Assembly (NCBI GenBank): GCA_963747315.1
Contig: CAVVEQ010000002.1
Coordinates: 1 to 29,495 of the forward strand
Source of the DNA: CAVVEQ01 sp963747315
GTDB taxonomy: Bacteria; Chloroflexota; Anaerolineae; Anaerolineales; Anaerolineaceae
DNA: 29,495 nt
Direction: 5' to 3'
Below are positions 10,034 to 17,323 of this stretch, one piece after another. The position numbers and the translations under genes were made by a program. How positions within the stretch are numbered: position 1 is the stretch's first letter; each line of letters opens with the position of its first letter. Under the pieces are notes generated by a model that was not told the DNA's origin, did not search any database, and saw nothing but the letters and a program-made list of their open reading frames with translations.

Positions 10034-10900
10034 TTATCTTGCCTGGCCGTTCGTTTTCTTCAATCGATCTCGTAGCTGATCCAATTTATCCAGGTTCTCC
10101 GTCACCTCCTGCTGGTTTCTGTTGGCAATATCCAATAAAAGCGCATTGATGATCGTCATCGGGACCACCAGGGAATGAAACGCCGATACCGGGCCTCGCT
10201 TTGCGGAAAGCACGATCTCCACTTTGTCACCCACGATCGATCCCAGGGTATCTGTCAGTAAAATCGCGGGGCAGTTTACTTCCCTGGTGTAGTCCAGGAC
10301 AATTTGCAGCGTGGGGTTTACATCGAAAAAACCGATCGCGAAAAGCAGATCCTTTTTCGTCATCAGGAGCAACGGTTCTAGCGTCTCCCGTCCAGCGATC
10401 GTCAGGGGGATTACCTGCTTTCCAAAACGGGTCAATCTTTGATGAAGTAGGTGCACAAGAGAAATGGAAGGCCCGGTGCCGAACACAAAAAGATGCTCAC
10501 ATGCGATCATGCGAGCAACTGCTTTCTTTATTTGATCCCGGTCAACAGTCTGGAGTGCTTCGGTGAGGTAATCTATTTCGGATACTGTGACCTTCTCAAA
10601 TATATCGCCGCCCTCTCGAAGGTCATCCAACCTGCTGCGCAATCTGGCAGAATGGCCTACCCGGCGACGGAAGTTTTCCTGAAGTGCTTCCCGCATGCAG
10701 GGGTAACTTTCGTAACCGAGTTTACGGGCAAACCTCACTACGGTTGCCTCGCTGAGATCAAGGCGGTTCGCCAACTCTCCACCAGAAAGGAACGCCGCTT
10801 CATCCTGGTTTTTTAAAAGGTAAGAGGCGATCTGCTTTTCACCCTTGGTAAGCTGAGCGTAGGAGTTGCTTACGACCTGGTTAAAATCCTGGGCGACCAT
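10034..10900 (-). CDS. RpiR-family transcriptional regulator (HTH + SIS)
   Basis: 288 aa, ATG 10900. An N-terminal HTH_6 domain (about 1-80) contains SGGELANRLDLSEATVVRFARKLGY, typed here as the recognition region around SEATVVRF. The C-terminal half (about 125-265) is a SIS phosphosugar-binding fold with VFGTGPSISLVHLL and LFAIGFFDVNPT. RpiR regulators sense phosphorylated sugars or amino sugars and bind palindromic operators with TTTC/GAAA half-sites. It is first in the ABC importer operon (29 bp gap to the permease), and a perfect palindrome lies 41 bp upstream, so autoregulation and control of the importer are likely. The SIS sensor supports a phosphosugar-like inducer for this locus. Confidence 0.92.
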   Translation of the reverse strand: MVAQDFNQVVSNSYAQLTKGEKQIASYLLKNQDEAAFLSGGELANRLDLSEATVVRFARKLGYESYPCMREALQENFRRRVGHSARLRSRLDDLREGGDIFEKVTVSEIDYLTEALQTVDRDQIKKAVARMIACEHLFVFGTGPSISLVHLLHQRLTRFGKQVIPLTIAGRETLEPLLLMTKKDLLFAIGFFDVNPTLQIVLDYTREVNCPAILLTDTLGSIVGDKVEIVLSAKRGPVSAFHSLVVPMTIINALLLDIANRNQQEVTENLDKLDQLRDRLKKTNGQAR

Positions 10901-10940
10901 AAAATCACCATCCGGGTCTCAAATCTGTTTTTCTTGCAAC

Positions 10941-10964
10941 TTTCAAAATATATATATTTTGAAA
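10941..10964. promoter_or_regulatory. Perfect 24-bp palindrome, likely RpiR operator
   Basis: The sequence reads TTTCAAAATATA then its exact complement TATATTTTGAAA, a perfect 24-bp dyad centred between 10952 and 10953, 41 bp upstream of the RpiR start. Its outer TTTCA/TGAAA half-sites resemble operators of RpiR-family proteins. The AT-rich core may also serve as the -10 region, so repressor binding would block the promoter. Confidence 0.65.
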
Positions 10965-10970
10965 CTTATC

Positions 10971-10982
10971 TTTCATTTGAAA
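10971..10982. promoter_or_regulatory. Second TTTCA-TT-TGAAA inverted repeat
   Basis: TTTCATTTGAAA holds inverted TTTCA and TGAAA half-sites with a 2-bp centre, six bases from the 24-bp palindrome. It shares the 12-mer TCTTTCATTTGA with the 17.2-kb divergent promoter (17208-17219). It is probably an auxiliary site for the same regulator. The rest of the gap up to 11078 shows only a weak 5-bp hairpin (ACCTC/GAGGT at about 11025-11040). Confidence 0.45.
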
Positions 10983-11078
10983 CATAATACAACATTAATA
11001 TTTGAAATGCAAGTGATTAACCATACCTCCTTTCCGAGGTGGATCAAACTGGATACGCGGAGATGGTATTTGTGCTGA

Positions 11079-12320
11079 TCAGATAGGCTCCTTGGCCACT
11101 TCCTCGTCGCCATTAAATGCCCAGAGTTGAGGATATTTTTTATGGACCGCCCAGGCAGCGATCACGCAACCGATTCCGCCGGAGATGATCGCGAAGGGTA
11201 CGCTGAAAACCTGAGCCACAAGCCCGGATTCAACTTCGCCCAACTGCGGGCCGCCCTTGAAAAATATTTGGGTGATGCTCATCATCCTCCCCCGCATGAC
11301 ATCCGGGGTCTGTAACTGGCGTACGGTGTTGCGGATGATGGTGCTGAGTCCATCAAAAACTCCGATCAAGATCAACGCGAACATGGTGATCCAAAAAGAG
11401 GTGGAAACACCAAATAGAATCGTCGAGAAACCCAGCGCAATAAGGGAGAGTACGATGATTTTTCCCTGCCGTTGAATATTGCGCTTCTGGGATAAATAAA
11501 GTGCCACCAGAAGGGTGCCGATGGATTGCCCCGCGGATAACCAGCCATAGTGGATCGGCCCCACGTGCAGGATATCCGTGGCGACAAAAGGCAGCAGGGT
11601 ATTCGCTGAGGAGAAAAACGCCGCGAAAAAATCCATCAGCATGGCGGAAAGGATGATCGGGGATTTCAGAATAAAGTTGATCCCCGCCTGGATATCCGTT
11701 AATGCGCTCTTTGGCTCCATGGGTTGTTTTTCGATTTCTGTTTCCACGTGCCCCATTGCGATCAACGCGATAATGACTGCAAAAAAGGAGATCGCATTCA
11801 GCCAATAAGCCCACTCGATCCCGAGAAAAACGATAACAAATCCGGCTAATGACGGGCCGACGATTCCGCCGACTTTAGTTGCGATGGAGGAAACGCTGTA
11901 AGCGCTGGGCAGGTCTTCCTTCGGGACGAGTGCGGGGATGAGAGCTTGCCGGGCGGGAATATCAAATGTCACCGCCACTGCCTGGATCACAACCAATCCA
12001 AACAGCATCCACAGCGATACCATTCCTGCCGCAGTGGCGAAGCCTAATATTAATGCTGCGACTGCCTGAGCGAACTGGGTCAGAATGGTCACCTTGCGCC
12101 GGTTGAAATGATCCGCCACCACTCCGGCAAGCAATGAAAGCATCAACAGGGGCAGAAAACGGGCAATACCGATGATGCTGATCGAAAGCGGCTGGTCGGT
12201 CAGTGTGCGCACCTGCCAGTATAGCGACCAGAGCTGCATTTGAGAACCGGTAAAGGAGATTAAATGACCGATCCAATACAGAAGAAATTTTCTAGACTTT
12301 AACGCAGGTGGTACAACCAT
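11079..12320 (-). CDS. MFS_3-type major facilitator transporter
   Basis: 413 aa with about 12 hydrophobic spans. The loop between spans 2 and 3 carries a motif-A-like GVVADHFNRRKV, and the N-terminal segment LLYWIGHLISFTGSQMQLWSL matches the EntS/MFS_3 group (quoted motif: GHLISFTGSQMQ). This group is mostly proton-driven exporters of siderophores, drugs or small metabolites. The next gene upstream on the same strand (P-loop kinase) ends 46 bp away, so it is likely the last gene of the HAD-mutase-kinase operon. A link to sugar metabolism is not evident; it could export an intermediate or by-product. The ATG at 12320 has no clear ribosome site. Confidence 0.85.
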   Translation of the reverse strand: MVVPPALKSRKFLLYWIGHLISFTGSQMQLWSLYWQVRTLTDQPLSISIIGIARFLPLLMLSLLAGVVADHFNRRKVTILTQFAQAVAALILGFATAAGMVSLWMLFGLVVIQAVAVTFDIPARQALIPALVPKEDLPSAYSVSSIATKVGGIVGPSLAGFVIVFLGIEWAYWLNAISFFAVIIALIAMGHVETEIEKQPMEPKSALTDIQAGINFILKSPIILSAMLMDFFAAFFSSANTLLPFVATDILHVGPIHYGWLSAGQSIGTLLVALYLSQKRNIQRQGKIIVLSLIALGFSTILFGVSTSFWITMFALILIGVFDGLSTIIRNTVRQLQTPDVMRGRMMSITQIFFKGGPQLGEVESGLVAQVFSVPFAIISGGIGCVIAAWAVHKKYPQLWAFNGDEEVAKEPI

Positions 12321-12366
12321 TTATTATTTATCTACGTATCTCCGCCTGTAGGCGTGAAGGGCGGGG

Positions 12367-13548
12367 CTAACTCAATAATTTCCGGGTTTCAGGGGACACC
12401 CATATTGCCGCACCAGTAGTATCCACGACCATCTCCGATACCGCCATCAGCGGCCGGTAGATCTCTTCTGCACGCAGGAATTGGGTTTTAAAGTACCTGT
12501 TTTGGAAGTATGCCGGGTCGTACTTCTTACGGTAATCGATATCCCGTTTCCATTTCCGTTTTAGCCGGATCGGGTCATCAGTCAAATATACGACTTTTAT
12601 TCCGATCAGCCTTGAAATCTCGTCGATCTGGAACGGAAAGTTGCCTTCCATAAATATAATATCCGCAGGTTCGATCCTCATTGGAGTGCAACCGGGTTTG
12701 AGTTTCCCGGTCAGGTCGTGGCTGGAGGTCCCTTCCACAAAATCATACCTGGGTATCAGGGTTTGTTGACCTCTAAGTAATTCTTCGAGACATTTAATGA
12801 AGATATCAAAATGGGTGGATTCCTTCCCCATGGGTTTATCTTCCCGTAGATCCCGGTCCAGCAGGAAATTATCCACCTCGATCGTGGTGATCCTTTGATT
12901 TTTCTTCGCGAACTCCATGAGCAATCGCTCGGTGATCTCGGTTTTGCCAGCAGCAGTCGGCCCTGCGAGAGTGATCAGGATTGGCGTGCCTTTGGCTGCG
13001 ATCACCTTCTGAATGCTATCGAGGAACGCATGGTCGATCTCTTCATTCGCTTTCATGAAATCCAGGTATCCAACGCCCTGGAAACGATCCAATTGCTGCT
13101 GTTTGGGCTCGAAGCTCCGATATGGTTTCCCGCCAAGATGATTCAGAACCTCTTCGGTGAAGTAGATATTTCTGGGTAAAAAGAAAAACCCCCTCACATC
13201 AAAATAAAAATGGGTTTTAACCCATTCCACGGAATAATCCCCCCTCACCAATCCTGCAAAAAGTACCTGATTCAAATGAAAGATTTGTCGGTCCAACACG
13301 ATCCGTTCACCTATCTTTGGTTTGTGTTCGATGCTCTCATAAAACGCATGGCTTTCGATCTTCCGCTCAATTTCAGCTTTTGAAATCGACTCGATGCTTT
13401 CCCAACCTTTTTCCGGGTAATAATTTTCCAATGCGTAGCGGAATTCATAAAAAGCGAGATTCTCAACCCCGGGCTGGATTTTCTTAAGCTCATTAAACAG
13501 GGAGGCTGTGAATTCTTCCGTGCTTTTAAGACGGTTGGTTCCGATCAT
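12367..13548 (-). CDS. P-loop kinase (uridine kinase/PRK-like) with extra N-terminal domain, copy 2
   Basis: 393 aa from ATG 13548 (MIGTNRLKS), with AAAGGA upstream, preferred over an in-frame TTG at 13569. The C-terminal half is a nucleoside-kinase-like P-loop domain: Walker A AGPTAAGKTE (about 195-204), IEVDNFLLDRD where uridine kinases have the substrate DxF, PRYDFVEGTSSHD, IIFMEGNFPF (Walker B-like strand) and LKRKWKRD lid arginines. The first ~185 residues form an unrecognised domain with FYEFRYALE, HFYFDVRGFFF and HLGGKPYR motifs. The family suggests ATP-dependent phosphorylation of a hydroxyl on a sugar, nucleoside or polyol. It is a close paralogue of the gene directly upstream. No function can be assigned beyond kinase. 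Confidence 0.8.
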   Translation of the reverse strand: MIGTNRLKSTEEFTASLFNELKKIQPGVENLAFYEFRYALENYYPEKGWESIESISKAEIERKIESHAFYESIEHKPKIGERIVLDRQIFHLNQVLFAGLVRGDYSVEWVKTHFYFDVRGFFFLPRNIYFTEEVLNHLGGKPYRSFEPKQQQLDRFQGVGYLDFMKANEEIDHAFLDSIQKVIAAKGTPILITLAGPTAAGKTEITERLLMEFAKKNQRITTIEVDNFLLDRDLREDKPMGKESTHFDIFIKCLEELLRGQQTLIPRYDFVEGTSSHDLTGKLKPGCTPMRIEPADIIFMEGNFPFQIDEISRLIGIKVVYLTDDPIRLKRKWKRDIDYRKKYDPAYFQNRYFKTQFLRAEEIYRPLMAVSEMVVDTTGAAIWVSPETRKLLS

Positions 13549-13565
13549 CGCAGATCCTTTCAATT

Positions 13566-14757
13566 TCAATCGAGGCTTTTCGCCAACTCAGGCGTCACCC
13601 AGAAGGCGGCTCCGGTGGTATCCACTGCGATATCGCAGGTGAGCAGTTGAGGCAGGTAAGCCGCCTGCGCCATGATGAATTGATCCTTAAAATACCGGTT
13701 GCGAAAATAATTCAAATCGTATTTCTTTCTCAGATCCATATCCCGCCTCCATTTCCGCTTGAGTCGAACAGGGTCATCCGTCAGGTAAACCACCTTGATC
13801 CCTATCAGCGGTGCGATCTCGTCTATAAGGAAGGGGAAATTGCCTTCTATAAAAATAATTTCTGCAGGCTCAATCTCGATGGATGCCTGCCCTGGTTTTA
13901 GCTTTCCATCGAGGTCGTGGCTGGAAGTTCCGTCGATAAAGTTATATCGGGGAGAGGACACCCGTTTTCCTGCGCGGATATCGTGCAAAGCTTGTTTGAA
14001 TAGCTCCAAATGCAGCGCCTCTTTCCCCTCTGAGTGGATACCCTTTTCCTCGCGCTGATCTCTATCGGTGAGGAAATTATCAATTTCGATCGAGGTGACT
14101 TTGAATCCTTCCCGTGTAAAAACTTCCTTTAACCGGTCAACGATCTCGGTTTTTCCGGCTGCGGTTTGTCCAGCAATCGCAAGGATCAAGGGTACTCCGC
14201 GTAAAGTGCATAATTTCAAAGCACTATGAATAAAAAGATTGTCAACCTCTACAGTTGGATAATTTAAAATCACGGTAGCCAAGTTCCTGCCAGGAATCAA
14301 ATCTCTTCTGCTTACGGTCAAACTGCCGGTAGGGTTTTCCACCCAAATGCTTTTTTATCTCCGCGGTGAAATAATCCGTTCGATGGTAAAACATGAAACT
14401 GCGCACATCAAAATAAAAGTGTTTGTCGACCCAATGTTCAGAATAGCACCCCAAGGCTAAGCCGGCGAATAGCATTTGCTGAAAGTGAACGATGATCTCA
14501 TCCAATCCGATCCTGCCATTGACGATCGGTTTGATTTTGATCCCGTCGTAAAATTCCCTGCTGGAAACCTTCGCTTCGATGGCTGCTGGAGATTCGAAGG
14601 GTATAGAATCCCATCCAAGCTCTGGAACGAATTCCTTTAAACCGTATTTGAACTCGTAGAGTTCCATTTCAGCAACTGCCGGTTGGAATCTTTTCATTTT
14701 GGTGAAAAGTATTTCCGAAACCTCGTCCGGATCTTGTAATATGTCCTTGGTGTTCAT
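13566..14757 (-). CDS. P-loop kinase (uridine kinase/PRK-like) with extra N-terminal domain, copy 1, one +1 frameshift
   Basis: Starts at ATG 14757 (MNTKDILQDPDEVSE) with AAAGGA upstream. The N-terminal domain (YEFKYGLKE, HFYFDVRSFMF, HLGGKPYR) matches the downstream paralogue up to GYRDFKLSN, then the frame stops at 14242. The match resumes one base over (EVDNLFIHSALK) and includes Walker A AGQTAAGKTE, IEIDNFLTDRD, PRYNFIDGTSSHD, IIFIEGNFPF and LKRKWRRD, ending at 13566. Removing one base near 14249-14256 gives a 396-aa protein colinear with copy 2. The two kinases are separated by 17 bp. They keep the same catalytic motifs, so they may form a heteromer or act on related substrates. The phosphoryl acceptor is unknown. 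Confidence 0.78.
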
Positions 14758-14803
14758 TCTTCCTTTGAATCCATCCTTCCTTTCATATCCGGTTTCATGG
14801 ATA

Positions 14804-16390
14804 TCATACCCCTCTGCATTTTCTTCCGGTTCCTGAAACCATCAGATCGAATGCCTTTTTTGTTTTCTCATAGTTGCCATCCCGGTCAAGGGCGATTCCT
14901 CTTCCTACACCGGAAGCGATCCGCCCGATACCGATTTTCTCCATCTTTTCCTGTACCTTTTTTATCAACGCGGGGGCGCTGCCAGGCTCGGTGCTTCTTC
15001 CGTCAAAGATCACATGCAGGAAAACCCGTTCCAACCCTTGGTCCTTCGCCATTTTCAAAATCGCCAGGGGATATTCGATCGAACCATGTGAGCTTTTTTC
15101 GGTGAGAAGTCCGATCAGGTGCAAGGCCCTGCCACTGGATCCGATCGAGTCAATAGTCCCGCAGATAACCTCGTTGGTGAAAAACGACCCATCCTGCATG
15201 GCCTGGTCCAGGCGGACGTCATCCTGGGGAACGATCCTTCCGGAACCGAGATTTATGTGCCCAGCTTCGGAATTTCCAGCTTTTCCAGGCTCCAAACCAA
15301 CCGCTTCGCCGGCAGCACGTAAACGCGACCAGGGGTAATCCTGCAACAACCCATTCCAGACGGGTGTGTCCGCCAGGAAAATGGGGTTGGTTTCATCCTG
15401 CGTTCCGATTCCCCATCCGTCAAGGATGATGAGTAGTACTTTTCTTTTGCCTCCCCAGTTCACATCCGGAGCAAGGGTGGAACCTTCCATCGCTTCGGGT
15501 TTCTCAACCCCAATTGCGGAAAGTATCGTCGGGGCAACATCAGCCAGGACGCCATCCCTCATTTTCGGCTTTTCAACCATGACGGGATCGAGGAGAATAA
15601 ATGCCACTTCATTTGCCGTGTGGGAAACATGCGGTTTACCTTCCTCGTTCAGCATCTGTTCTAAATTCCCATGGTCCGCCGTGACCATAGTGATATAGCC
15701 AGATTTCTGTGCCGCAGCGAGGACTCGTCCAAGGGTCCCATCTACGATTTCAGCGCAGCGGATTTTGGCTTCCCGGTTGGAAGTATGCCCAATTACATCC
15801 CCGTTGGCGAAGTTGGTCACGATGAGATCGTATCCCTGGTTTATCCCTTCGATCACCCGCTCCTCAACACCGGGAAGACTGAGACCGGGTACCTGATCGA
15901 ACGGAATACCTTTTGGAGATGGTACGCGAAAATCATCCACTCCTGGGAAAGGCTCACTGCTGCCACCATTGAAAAAGAAGGTGATGTGAGCGAATTTTTC
16001 AGATTCCGAGGTTCTGAGTTGGCGCAAACCTGCTTTGGAAACTACTTCGCTGAGAGTATCTCTTAACTTAGTAGGTGAAAAAGCAACAGGAAGGTCTTTG
16101 AATTTTTCATGATAAAGCGTGAGGATGACAAAATTTATTGGAAAGTAGTCAGGTCGTGGGAAATGAGAGAAAGCCGGATCAGTGCAGGCCTCAGTCAGTT
16201 GGATTTCACGCTCACCTCTCCGGCAGCAAAAGATCGCCGCATCGCAGGGGTTAATCCGCCCAACCGCCTCCCCATTCGGTTCAATAACAACCAGCGGTTC
16301 AAAAGAATAATCGGTTTGCCCTTCATCATACATACGACGAATGGTCTCGATTAGTCCCGGTTCCAATTCCGGAGATGGTTGCACGGTCAT
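14804..16390 (-). CDS. Circularly permuted cofactor-independent phosphoglycerate mutase-like protein
   Basis: 528 aa, ATG 16390 after AAGGAGGT. Every block of the GpmI family is present but in rotated order. Residues about 15-310 match the usual second half: RGER (58-61), EKFAHITFFF (K132), NGDVIGHT (D198, H202), TADHGN (D239, H240), SHTAN (H257), APTIL. Residues about 316-520 match the usual first half: LIILDGWG (D324), GNSEAGH (nucleophile S374), H435, DGRS (463-466), R497 and DRD (R503). The break falls inside the transferase domain, and the normal C- and N-termini are joined at about 308-317. All metal ligands and the serine are kept; the substrate residue equivalent to D154 is Ser466. 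It may be a true mutase or act on another phospho-metabolite. It sits between a HAD gene (19 bp) and the kinases. Confidence 0.85.
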   Translation of the reverse strand: MTVQPSPELEPGLIETIRRMYDEGQTDYSFEPLVVIEPNGEAVGRINPCDAAIFCCRRGEREIQLTEACTDPAFSHFPRPDYFPINFVILTLYHEKFKDLPVAFSPTKLRDTLSEVVSKAGLRQLRTSESEKFAHITFFFNGGSSEPFPGVDDFRVPSPKGIPFDQVPGLSLPGVEERVIEGINQGYDLIVTNFANGDVIGHTSNREAKIRCAEIVDGTLGRVLAAAQKSGYITMVTADHGNLEQMLNEEGKPHVSHTANEVAFILLDPVMVEKPKMRDGVLADVAPTILSAIGVEKPEAMEGSTLAPDVNWGGKRKVLLIILDGWGIGTQDETNPIFLADTPVWNGLLQDYPWSRLRAAGEAVGLEPGKAGNSEAGHINLGSGRIVPQDDVRLDQAMQDGSFFTNEVICGTIDSIGSSGRALHLIGLLTEKSSHGSIEYPLAILKMAKDQGLERVFLHVIFDGRSTEPGSAPALIKKVQEKMEKIGIGRIASGVGRGIALDRDGNYEKTKKAFDLMVSGTGRKCRGV

Positions 16391-16409
16391 GCAGACCTCC
16401 TTGCAGAAC

Positions 16410-17159
16410 CTACTTTTTCACGCCTGGGAATATATCCAGGAGATCGCTCAATTCCTGGATGATCAAATCCGGGGTTATATTGCCGGAGGGGGGTTCTTTC
16501 TTCAGGGTTTCTGGTTCAAGCAAAACGATGGACATGCCGTAACCTGCAGCCTGCGTGCCTTCCACATCCCGGACAAGGTTATCTCCGATGTAAACACACT
16601 TTTCCGGTCCCACACCCATCCTGCGCGAGGCTTCCCAGTAAATTTCAGGATTTGGTTTTCGGATGCCCAGTTTGGATGAAAGAACGACGGTTTTAAAATA
16701 TCCAGTCAGGTGATCTTCTTCGAGCCAATCGGGGATCTCAGTTTCTGTGATGGTGTTGGCAATGATGCCAAGGAGGTATCCCCTGCGGTCCAATTCCGTG
16801 ACAACTTTGGTAACATCTGGCCTGGGGACGCGTCTGCCATCGCAATCACGCCACAGCCGGGTCAATTTACTTGAAAATGGTGCTATTCTTTCCGAAGGAA
16901 AATCGGGGAGCATCCACTGCGTCCACATTTCTTTTTCGGAAGCCTCAATCAATTCCTCCTTGGCTCGTTTCCGAAGAACCTGGTAGCGCTTTTCCAGGAA
17001 CTGGAAGAATTCTTCCGGTTCCATTTGCGCACCGGTGAAATCCACCAATTGCTGTTTGGCATCCGCCATGAATTTTTCATCCTTGACGACGATCCTCAGC
17101 GTATTTCCCACGTCTAATATGATCGCTTCGATGTTCTGTGCTTTTTCCTTTGGATCCAT
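16410..17159 (-). CDS. HAD-family hydrolase, paralogue of the HAD domain at 3.4-4.1 kb
   Basis: 249 aa from ATG 17159 (MDPKEKAQNIEAIILDVGNT), with GGAGG five bases upstream; an in-frame TTG at 17186 is less likely. HAD-IA motifs: nucleophile D16 in LDVGNTL, IIANTITE, GIRKPNPEIYWEA and YIGDNLVRDVEG. As in the other HAD domains here the second Asp of DxDxT is missing. It shares unusual segments with the HAD at 4102 (WTQWMLPDFP versus WTRWMLPEWP; LWRDCDGRRV versus LWRDATGERV), so they are duplicates of one specialised phosphatase-like family. First gene of the minus-strand operon that continues into the mutase and kinases. Natural substrate unknown. Confidence 0.87.
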   Translation of the reverse strand: MDPKEKAQNIEAIILDVGNTLRIVVKDEKFMADAKQQLVDFTGAQMEPEEFFQFLEKRYQVLRKRAKEELIEASEKEMWTQWMLPDFPSERIAPFSSKLTRLWRDCDGRRVPRPDVTKVVTELDRRGYLLGIIANTITETEIPDWLEEDHLTGYFKTVVLSSKLGIRKPNPEIYWEASRRMGVGPEKCVYIGDNLVRDVEGTQAAGYGMSIVLLEPETLKKEPPSGNITPDLIIQELSDLLDIFPGVKK

Positions 17160-17207
17160 GCTGCCTCCGGTTTGTTTTTCTGTCAATTTTATTATTTCTG
17201 CAATTAT

Positions 17208-17219
17208 TCTTTCATTTGA
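17208..17219. promoter_or_regulatory. TCTTTCATTTGA element shared with the RpiR promoter
   Basis: The 12-mer TCTTTCATTTGA is identical to 10969-10980 in front of the RpiR gene. It lies 49 bp upstream of the HAD gene start at 17159. A GAAATTTC dyad is nearby at 17253-17260. This is consistent with RpiR also controlling the HAD-mutase-kinase operon, but half-sites are only partly symmetric here. Confidence 0.3.
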
Positions 17220-17269
17220 GTATCGTACAACAATTTCTTTGGTTTTGCAAGAGAAATTTCAAAATAGTA

Positions 17270-17298
17270 TTGACTTTTAGTTTTTTTCTGGGTAAACT
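17270..17298 (+). promoter_or_regulatory. Predicted sigma-70-type promoter of the lacI-uxaE operon
   Basis: TTGACT (17270-17275) and TAAACT (17293-17298) are spaced by 17 bp, a good -35/-10 fit. The predicted start point, about 17305, falls inside the 16-bp palindromic operator, which gives direct repression by the LacI protein. Confidence 0.6.
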
Positions 17299-17302
17299 GT
17301 GA

Positions 17303-17318
17303 ATGCACACGTGTGCAT
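17303..17318. promoter_or_regulatory. LacI-family operator 1 (16-bp perfect palindrome)
   Basis: ATGCACACGTGTGCAT is a perfect dyad directly downstream of the -10 box and just before the regulator's ATG at 17324. A central CG and this length are typical of LacI-family operators. The inner 14 bp occurs again at 24654-24667. Its ATG should not be read as the regulator's start codon. Confidence 0.85.
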
Positions 17319-17323
17319 CAATT

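Noticed and set aside
10995..11024. Nine-residue leader peptide MVNHLHFKY on the minus strand after AGGAGGT
   Set aside because: The ribosome site abuts the ATG with no spacer, and nothing links the peptide to attenuation; likely chance.
14804..16390. Permuted mutase as two mutase genes fused by a frameshift or chimeric join
   Set aside because: Each conserved block occurs only once, one open frame covers all 528 codons, and start and stop are natural; a simple join would duplicate or lose blocks.
17303..17323. LacI gene starting at ATG 17303
   Set aside because: This ATG is part of the palindromic operator and lies at the predicted transcription start; family proteins begin with the MATTIKDIA-type segment at 17324.
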